Assembly (NCBI RefSeq): GCF_902497875.1
Contig: NZ_CABVHY010000033.1
Span: 1-64,000 of the forward strand
Length of the DNA: 64,000 nucleotides
Reading direction: 5' to 3'
Origin: Pseudomonas fluorescens
GTDB lineage: Bacteria; Pseudomonadota; Gammaproteobacteria; Pseudomonadales; Pseudomonadaceae
The position numbers were made by a program, and so were the translations under genes. Under the pieces are notes generated by a model. It saw only the letters and a list, made by a program, of their open reading frames with translations, did no database searches and was not told the DNA's origin. Shown piece by piece: positions 34,645-41,473 of this stretch. Positions within the stretch are counted from its first letter, which is position 1. Every line of letters begins with the position of its first letter.

Positions 34645-36210
34645 ATGAGTCCAGCAAGCCAGCCCGGCACCAGCGCGCCGCAAGACGATGACATCAAGGT
34701 GTTGCACAGCATGGGCTATGCCCAGCAACTCTCACGACGCATGGGCGTTTTCTCCAACTTTGCCATTTCCTTTTCGATCATCTGCATCCTCTCGGGTGGC
34801 ATCAACTCGCTGGCCCAGGGCACCTCGGGCGCGGGCGGCGCGGCCATCGGCATCGGCTGGCCGATCGGATGCCTGATCTCCGGGGTTTTCGCCATGGCCA
34901 TGGCGCAGATTTCCTCGGCCTACCCCACCGCTGGCGGTCTCTATCACTGGAGTTCGATTCTCGGTAACCGCTTCGCCGGCTGGCTGACAGCCTGGTTCAA
35001 CTTGCTGGGGCTGGTGACGGTGCTCGGCGCGATTAACGTCGGTACCTATTACTTCTTTTTCGGGGCCTTCGGACCGGCCCTGGGAATGGAAGACACCATC
35101 ACCACACGGATCATTTTCCTGAGCATCCTGACCGGCATCCAGGCCTTGTGTAACCACTTCGGTATTGGCCTGACCGCAAAGCTCACCGACTTCTCGGGCT
35201 ATCTGATCTTCGCCACGGCGATCGCATTGACCATCGTCTGCCTGATCGCCGCGCCCAGCTATGAGTTCGCCCGGTTGGTGACCTTCGGCAACTATTCCGG
35301 CGAGACCGGCGGTAACGTCTGGCCAGAAGTGTCGAACGGCTGGATTTTCATGCTCGGCCTGCTCCTGCCGATCTACACCATCACCGGTTATGACGCCTCC
35401 GCGCATACCTCCGAGGAGACCCGCCAGGCTGCCATGTCGGTGCCGGTCGGGATGGTCATGTCGGTGGTCTGGTCGCTGTTGTTTGGCTGGCTCATGCTCA
35501 GCTCGTTTGTGTTGATGCTGCCCAGCATGGACGAAGCGGCAACCCATGGCTGGAACGTGTTCTTCTGGGCGATGGACACGCAGGTGAACCCGAACGTCAA
35601 GATGGCGCTGTACCTGGCGATTTTCATCTCGCAGTTTCTCTGCGGGTTGGCGACCGTGACCTCGGTCTCACGAATGATTTTCGCGTTCTCGCGTGACGGC
35701 GGCCTGCCCTGCTCCAAAGCCCTGGCCAAGGTCTCACCCAAGCATCGCAGCCCGGTGGCGGCGATCTGGACCGGCGCCACGCTCGCGGTGCTGTTCGTCT
35801 GGGGATCGTCCCTGGTATCGATCGGCGAAACCCCGGTCTACACCATTGTGGTGTCCTGCACGGTGATCTTCCTGTTCTTCTCCTTCGTCATTCCCATCAT
35901 CCTGGGCCTGTTTACCTTCGGCACCGCTAAGTGGCCGACCATGGGGCCGTGGAACATGGGGCGCTTTTGGTATTCATTCTTCGCCATCCTCTCGATCCTC
36001 TCCATGGTGCTGATCTTCATCATCGGCATTCAGCCGCCGAACGATTGGGCGCTGTACATCACCATCGGCTTTCTGGTTCTGACCGCTATCGTCTGGTTCG
36101 CCTTTGAAGCCCGGCGCTTCCAGGGCCCGCCCATGGGCGAGACGATCATCAAGCGCCAGGCCGAAATCGCAGCGGCTGAAGAGGCGTTGAATAAACAAAC
36201 TGGAAGCTGA
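34645..36210 (+). CDS. APC-superfamily amino acid/amine permease, 521 aa
   Basis: About 12 hydrophobic helices are evident, with the APC pattern FSIICILSGGINSLAQGTSG in the first pair and GYDASAHTSEETRQA at the conserved substrate region. The family includes permeases for ethanolamine and other small amines and for GABA-like substrates. It is the last gene of the four-gene set; a 171-bp gap separates it from the dehydrogenase. The likely role is uptake of the substrate used by the upstream ligase. Confidence 0.85.
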   Translation: MSPASQPGTSAPQDDDIKVLHSMGYAQQLSRRMGVFSNFAISFSIICILSGGINSLAQGTSGAGGAAIGIGWPIGCLISGVFAMAMAQISSAYPTAGGLYHWSSILGNRFAGWLTAWFNLLGLVTVLGAINVGTYYFFFGAFGPALGMEDTITTRIIFLSILTGIQALCNHFGIGLTAKLTDFSGYLIFATAIALTIVCLIAAPSYEFARLVTFGNYSGETGGNVWPEVSNGWIFMLGLLLPIYTITGYDASAHTSEETRQAAMSVPVGMVMSVVWSLLFGWLMLSSFVLMLPSMDEAATHGWNVFFWAMDTQVNPNVKMALYLAIFISQFLCGLATVTSVSRMIFAFSRDGGLPCSKALAKVSPKHRSPVAAIWTGATLAVLFVWGSSLVSIGETPVYTIVVSCTVIFLFFSFVIPIILGLFTFGTAKWPTMGPWNMGRFWYSFFAILSILSMVLIFIIGIQPPNDWALYITIGFLVLTAIVWFAFEARRFQGPPMGETIIKRQAEIAAAEEALNKQTGS

Positions 36211-36255
36211 ACGCCACCGCCATGAAAAACGGGATTCTTCCGTCTAGTGACATTT

Positions 36256-36402
36256 GTGGCGAGGGAGCTTGCTCCCGCCGGCCGGTCCGCGCTCGGGAGC
36301 AGCGGTCGTAAAACCGGCGAACGTGCTCCAACTGATGAACCGCAGCGCCTGGTTTTAGGACCGCTTCGCGGCCCAACGGGGGCAAGCCCCCTCGCCACAG
36401 GA
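36256..36402. repeat. Intergenic palindromic repeat (copy 2 of the 711-840 element)
   Basis: It begins GTGGCGAGGGAGCTTGCTCCC and ends with the reverse arm GGGGGCAAGCCCCCTCGCCAC. The stretch around CGTAAAACC ... GGTTTTAGGACCGCT matches the element at 711-840. It lies between the permease stop and the YbhB-like gene. Confidence 0.75.
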
Positions 36403-36447
36403 AGTGTGCCCGACGCTGGGAGCGTTGCTTTTCATGACATCCAAGCC

Positions 36448-36918
36448 TCAGCGGGTTTTACGATAGGTACCTATCAGCTCGGCCTGTGCCAGGACATGGC
36501 CGCGCATGGCGCTTTCCAGTTGAGCCTTGGTTGGTAGCTTCAGGTCCGGCAAGACCGTGTCCAGCGCGTAGAGCTTGTGAAAGTACCGATGGGTGCCAAT
36601 GGGCGGACAGGGTCCACCGTAGCCGATCCTTTGCCAGTCGTTGAGCCCCTGTAGCGTGCCGGGCGGCGGCGTGTGCAGGTCTTCGGCCAAGCCGGTTGTC
36701 CCTGCGGGCAAGTTATAGAGCAGCCAATGGACCCAGGTCATCTTCGGGGCCGCGGGATCTGGCGCGTCCGGGTCGTCCATGATCAGCGCCAGACTTTGGG
36801 TGCCTGGCGGCACACCACTCCAGGCCAGCGGCGGAGAAACATCCTTGCCCTCACAGCTGTAAAGCACCGGTATCGGACCCTGGGCAGGAAAAGCAGGCGA
36901 TTCGAGCACGAGTGGCAT
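36448..36918 (-). CDS. YbhB/YbcL family (PEBP-like) protein, 156 aa
   Basis: The start at 36918 (MPLVLESPAFPAQG) has AGAGG upstream. The phosphatidylethanolamine-binding-protein fold is visible: DVSPPLAWSGVPPGTQSLAL, MDDPDAPD, WVHWLLYNLPAGT and GPCPPIGTHRYFHKLYAL. No signal peptide is present, so it is cytoplasmic. The family has no settled function in bacteria. It lies alone between the repeat at 36256-36402 and a gene-free stretch. Confidence 0.92.
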   Translation of the reverse strand: MPLVLESPAFPAQGPIPVLYSCEGKDVSPPLAWSGVPPGTQSLALIMDDPDAPDPAAPKMTWVHWLLYNLPAGTTGLAEDLHTPPPGTLQGLNDWQRIGYGGPCPPIGTHRYFHKLYALDTVLPDLKLPTKAQLESAMRGHVLAQAELIGTYRKTR

Positions 36919-37405
36919 GGCGGTTACCTCTTTGAAGGGTGTTTGACAACAGACTCGATGCCGCGCGGGGGCCCCGATATCCCCGATAACAAACACTATA
37001 GTTGCGCCACGGCGCACTGCCTGGCATCAGGCATGGGTTCCGGGTCCGGCTTTAGCGTTCTGCAATACCGTTTCGGGATGTCCATGAAAGGCCTGGCTAA
37101 GCGATTCCAGGCGAGCGGCCAAGGGAGGCAGGCATTCTCATTTCCAAATATATCGCTTCCGATACCAGGCAAGGCTATTCAGGGCCACCCGCTAGTTCTC
37201 ATGACACTACTGCGATTAGTTGTCTACCATTCCACTCTATAAACATCTTCCGACCTTTACAGTGCGCGGAGCCAGGGCACTAACAAGAGACCTCTCGCGC
37301 CAGGGTCTAGCGCTTCGCGTGGAACACATCGGCTCTATGAGTTCCCGCTAAAACTTTAAATAGTCGACGACGTCCCCGGGTTGCTGGTGAATGGAGAGGT
37401 AACGG
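36919..37405. other. Gene-free stretch, 487 bp
   Basis: Divergent upstream regions of the YbhB-like gene and of the following gene. I see no tRNA, REP element, repeat or clear promoter; only short frames without coding character. Confidence 0.5.
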
Positions 37406-38380
37406 ATGTTATTTGAAACGGGAAAGGCTAAGCCTGGCCAAGAGAAGCAACGCGTGAAACCTCGGCATGGCTCACGGCTGCGACGGCTTGGGTGGTCGCT
37501 GGTGGTCCTTGGACTGATTGTTTTGTATGCCACCTCTTCACGGTCTTACTGGCATCAACAAGTGTATTTCTACCTGCACAACCGCTGGACGGGTGATACC
37601 GCGCCTGGCAAAAACATCTGGCTGCCGGACTATCATCCGGTGATTGATGGCAAACCGCTGGAAAGTATCCGGCACAACCTGTCCGGGATCACCTATGACT
37701 ATGATCGTGATCGCCTGCTGGCAGTCACCAATGGTTCACCGGTGGAACTCCTGGCCCTGAGCAAGACCGGTGAAGTGCTTGAGCGATATCCGCTGTCAGG
37801 GTTTAAGGATCTCGAAGGCATCACCTATCTGGGTAACGGCCGTGTGGCATTGGCCGAGGAACGTCTTCAACAGTTGGACATTATCGATCTGCCGACTGCG
37901 GTGCGCCCGATTCAGGTCGAGGAGGCACAATTCATCGCGCTGGCGATCAATTTGAGCCATTCCAACAAAGGCTTTGAAGGCGTTACTTATGACGCCGCAA
38001 ATGATCGCCTGCTGGCAATCAAAGAACGCGACCCCCGCCAGCTGTTCGAAGTCTCGGGCGTCATGAAGTCTCTCGATGGCCCGTTGCAAATCAAGGTCGG
38101 GGACCTGACCTCATGGATCAATCGCAGCGTGTTCGCCAGCGACCTGTCCGACGGTTATTACCACCCCGGGACGGGCCACCTGCTGATCCTCAGCGACGAA
38201 TCGAAGTCAATCATCGAGCTGGATGGTGACGGTAAGTTCGTCAGTTTCCTGCCCCTGAGAAGCGGCGTTTCGCAACTCAAGGCCCATGCACCGCAAGCCG
38301 AAGGCGTAACGATGGACAGCGCGGGTAACCTGTATGTGGTCAGCGAGCCCAATCTATTCTACAAGTTCCAGAAGAAATAA
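37406..38380 (+). CDS. SdiA-regulated-domain (YjiK-like) membrane-anchored beta-propeller, 324 aa
   Basis: A basic N-terminus precedes one membrane helix (LGWSLVVLGLIVLYATS, about 28-45). The remaining 270 residues form a beta-propeller-like exported domain with repeats such as LSGITYDYDRDRLLAVTN, DLEGITYLGNGRVALAEE, FEGVTYDAANDRLLAIKE and AEGVTMDSAGNLYVVSEP. This matches the SdiA-regulated family, whose role is unclear. It has a good ribosome site (GGAGAGGTAACGG). It stands alone, with the next gene 180 bp away. Confidence 0.88.
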   Translation: MLFETGKAKPGQEKQRVKPRHGSRLRRLGWSLVVLGLIVLYATSSRSYWHQQVYFYLHNRWTGDTAPGKNIWLPDYHPVIDGKPLESIRHNLSGITYDYDRDRLLAVTNGSPVELLALSKTGEVLERYPLSGFKDLEGITYLGNGRVALAEERLQQLDIIDLPTAVRPIQVEEAQFIALAINLSHSNKGFEGVTYDAANDRLLAIKERDPRQLFEVSGVMKSLDGPLQIKVGDLTSWINRSVFASDLSDGYYHPGTGHLLILSDESKSIIELDGDGKFVSFLPLRSGVSQLKAHAPQAEGVTMDSAGNLYVVSEPNLFYKFQKK

Positions 38381-38560
38381 CCGCCGCGCCCCTGCTCACT
38401 GACATTTCGCCGGTCACTGATGGCAGGGCTCGGTAGCACCCGACATGGCAACCATGTTTGTACATCCTTGCCCTGAAAAAAGCAGCTATCGTGTGGATAC
38501 TGGCCTATCGAAATTACCCTGTTTTTTCGTCGGATCCGGGAAAACCAGGCGGGGGTTAAC

Positions 38561-39607
38561 GTGGAAGACATCGATAAATCAAAAGTTCTTCAACAAGAGT
38601 ATTTCCACCTGCAAAGCGCCATAGATGCGTTCGACTCCCGCGCCCTGACAATAAAAGCCTGGAGTGTTACCTTCGGCTTCGCCACCCTGGTGGGCTCCGC
38701 AATATTCAACGAACCGGCTGTCTCATTCGTTGTGTTTATCAGCGGCTTGCTATTTTGGTGCATTGAGGCCAGTTGGAAAACATTCCAGGATGCTTATTAC
38801 CAACGGGTCAAAGTGCTCGAAGTCTATTTCGAGAAACCCACCGGGGAATTGGCTCCGCTCCAAATACATCGCGCCTGGAACAATGCCTACAAGACCAATC
38901 GCATCGCCACCTTTGCCAAGGTGTTGTTTTATCCTCATGTAATGTTGCCTCACGTGGCTGTTGCACTGTTTGGTCTTGTTTTCTATGATATTTTTCCGGT
39001 CAACCATGAGCTCCCGGCTTCAGTTTTCCCCATCGTAGAGAGCCCACAGCCAATGACGCTCAAGGATCTGATAATAATCATCGTGACTGTGATTGGCGTC
39101 CCGGCGGCGCTACTGGCGGCCTGGAAGGCGCTGGTCGAATTCAGGGTCGGGAATACCGAAAAACAACGGGAGAATCGCCACAAACAGGCGAGTGCGGCTA
39201 AAGAAGAGCTTAAATCACTGTTCAGCGACCCGTTGGCTCACGCAGCCATGAGGATGACTGATTGGACAGGTCGCTACTACCTGATAGATGGAACTTCGGT
39301 CCCGATTCTGACCGAAGACGTCATTTCCGGACTTCGAACACACAATCTGAATTTCAGCAGAAAAGAACTATTTATACGCGATTGTTTCGAATCGTTTTTT
39401 GATCATATCCTGATGATTGAGCATCTTGTTTCCATCGACTACATCAACTATGAAGAAATAGAGGTCCCACTAAAATATTACGCGAGTAAAATCGCCTTGA
39501 ACCTTCACATCTACAATGACTTCCTTACTGACTATGGCTATCAGAAAGCCAAGGAACTATTCCTCAGGGTAGCGGACGTCACTCCCCCGCCTCCAACAAA
39601 GGTTTGA
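38561..39607 (+). CDS. Four-helix membrane protein of unknown function, 348 aa
   Basis: The start is GTG at 38561 behind GGGGG. A cytoplasmic leader is followed by two helices close together (about 33-49 and 53-70), a loop rich in aromatic and basic residues (DAYYQRVKVLEVYFEKP), two more helices (about 120-146 and 168-190) and a 150-residue, mostly helical cytoplasmic tail (EKQRENRHKQASAAKEELKS to the end). I do not recognise the family with confidence; the early part recalls the two-helix SLATT-like proteins of conflict systems. It ends 15 bp from the convergent stop of the metallopeptidase gene. Its AT content appears higher than that of the neighbours. Confidence 0.8.
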   Translation: MEDIDKSKVLQQEYFHLQSAIDAFDSRALTIKAWSVTFGFATLVGSAIFNEPAVSFVVFISGLLFWCIEASWKTFQDAYYQRVKVLEVYFEKPTGELAPLQIHRAWNNAYKTNRIATFAKVLFYPHVMLPHVAVALFGLVFYDIFPVNHELPASVFPIVESPQPMTLKDLIIIIVTVIGVPAALLAAWKALVEFRVGNTEKQRENRHKQASAAKEELKSLFSDPLAHAAMRMTDWTGRYYLIDGTSVPILTEDVISGLRTHNLNFSRKELFIRDCFESFFDHILMIEHLVSIDYINYEEIEVPLKYYASKIALNLHIYNDFLTDYGYQKAKELFLRVADVTPPPPTKV

Positions 39608-39622
39608 TAGCAAACAGGACCT

Positions 39623-41467
39623 TCATGGATCCTGCCCCTCATGCACCAAGCGGAACATCTCATCGATCTGCGAGTAACCCTGCGGGCTGATCCGCCAGTA
39701 TTTCTGGCCCTCTGCGCTTGTCAGGAAACTGCGTCGACGCTCCAGCCGGTCGTCGCCACCCACGCTTTTCAATATCACATAGCGCACTTTGCCGACCGGG
39801 CTGATCAGCACCGTCGATCCCCCTTGATAGGTAAACGCCGGGCCCTGCCCGGAGGCCTTTACATGACGCTTTTGAGTGACTTCCGCCACCAGGTCGAAGG
39901 TCACGCTCTGATCAGGACCGACTCGACGCAAGGTGCGGATCGACTGGACGCATGGCAGGCTGACGCTGTCGCCCTGCAAGCGCCGGTCATCCGCGGCGAC
40001 CAGGCCGAACTCGGCCAGGTGTTCGGGCCTGCTGACATACATCCCCAGCACACCGGCCTGGCGGCGTAGTTCCTGGGGGCTGGCGCAATGCGCCGGGTCC
40101 CCTTCGAAACGCAGGGAGGCGAAGTCCAGGGCCGACACGCGGGGCAAGTCTATCCGTGGCGCTCGCCATAACAAGGCGTCTTCCGAGAGGCTGGTAACAG
40201 TGCGCGGGTAAATATTACGCCGCCGGAAGCTGTCGATGATCGCCCCCCGATAGTCCCATGTGTCATCCGGCAGCACGTCGTAATCGGCGGTGATGAGCGC
40301 TCGCAGGTAGTCGCCGAAATTGATTGCCGTGGGTGGGCAATAGTCGATGGCACGGATGCAGATGGTGAGGAACTGGCGGGCCAGCTTGCTGGCCTTTTCC
40401 GCCAGCAGCACTTGCAAGTCGTGGGACAGGTCACCGGGCGGGAGTATCCCGCAGCCGTTGGTGGCGAGGCGGATGTAGCGTGCGCTTTTGCGCTCGAAGA
40501 TCTGCGCAAAGGCTTCGAACAGCGCACTCACCAGAATCGATCCCAGTTCATGCACTTCCAGATCCGGCTTGTACTGTCGCGGCTGCTCGAAATTGATTTC
40601 TATCGCGTTGCGCAGTGGACCGTTCTTGCCGGTGGTGTGACCAAACTGCTGAGCCAGCTGGGTCAGCAAGCTGGCTTGCAGCAGATTGCCTTTGCACCTG
40701 CGGATCGAGGCGATCAGCACTTCCCGGTAACTGAAGTGTTGAAAAATTGCCACCAGGTCGGCGAACGCTTCATGAAAGGCCGGCACGTCCACACTCAACG
40801 GCAGGCTGAAGCATGGGCGCAGGCCATCGAGCAGCGCATGGGTGACTTCGTGGGAGATGATGTCGTGTGACAGGCACGTGAAGACGTAGCCGCCCGGCAG
40901 CGATCGATCGCTGGGCGTGTCGCTGGCCTTGAAATAGCCGAAACGGATCTCGCCGCCCTGGCTGCCTTGGGTGTAGTAAGCGTTGCGGTTCTCGCCGTAA
41001 TGCGGGTGCAAGGTGAGCGGTACTGGCTCCTGTTCATTGCCGAATCCCCAGCTCGGGTCGCGTCCCAGCGCCAGCTTGAAGGCCATGTAGATGTTGCTGC
41101 TGACGGCATAGACCATCTGCTGATGAAAGCGCGGGTCCGACGGCGAAGGTTCATAACCATTGGCGATCAGTACCCCGAGCTCATCCAGGTCGGCCTGGCG
41201 ATACTCCAGGCCCAACTGGGTGTTGCGATGCTCGACCCGGAACAGACAACCGCTGAGCCCGGCGGTTTTGAATCTCTCGAAGGGTACATTGATGGTGCCA
41301 ATGGCGCCCTCCAGGCGCCGCACCGAAGGGTCCACCGTATAGATCCGCAATGGTCGGTACAACGGGTCTGCGGGGTCCCGTTGGTAGGGTGGGCTCGGTA
41401 GCCAGCCGAATGACCCCGCCAGGCAGAAGTCGACCCCTTCGCCAGGGCGCTTGGGTTCCTTTGGCAC
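39623..41467 (-). CDS. HEXXH metallopeptidase, thermolysin-like motif, 614 aa
   Basis: The start is GTG at 41467 with a full AGGAGG site that overlaps the stop of the upstream caspase gene, so the two are translationally coupled. The zinc motif HEVTH (206-210) is followed 23 residues later by Glu233 in FHEAFADLVAIF, the third ligand, matching the 'NEa.sD' motif of gluzincins. Tyr/Asn-rich regions around residues 110-190 (YGENRNAYYTQGS) resemble thermolysin-like substrate loops. No signal peptide is visible, so it probably acts inside the cell. The C-terminal 200 residues are not recognised. Confidence 0.88.
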   Translation of the reverse strand: MPKEPKRPGEGVDFCLAGSFGWLPSPPYQRDPADPLYRPLRIYTVDPSVRRLEGAIGTINVPFERFKTAGLSGCLFRVEHRNTQLGLEYRQADLDELGVLIANGYEPSPSDPRFHQQMVYAVSSNIYMAFKLALGRDPSWGFGNEQEPVPLTLHPHYGENRNAYYTQGSQGGEIRFGYFKASDTPSDRSLPGGYVFTCLSHDIISHEVTHALLDGLRPCFSLPLSVDVPAFHEAFADLVAIFQHFSYREVLIASIRRCKGNLLQASLLTQLAQQFGHTTGKNGPLRNAIEINFEQPRQYKPDLEVHELGSILVSALFEAFAQIFERKSARYIRLATNGCGILPPGDLSHDLQVLLAEKASKLARQFLTICIRAIDYCPPTAINFGDYLRALITADYDVLPDDTWDYRGAIIDSFRRRNIYPRTVTSLSEDALLWRAPRIDLPRVSALDFASLRFEGDPAHCASPQELRRQAGVLGMYVSRPEHLAEFGLVAADDRRLQGDSVSLPCVQSIRTLRRVGPDQSVTFDLVAEVTQKRHVKASGQGPAFTYQGGSTVLISPVGKVRYVILKSVGGDDRLERRRSFLTSAEGQKYWRISPQGYSQIDEMFRLVHEGQDP

Positions 41468-41473
41468 GATCGG

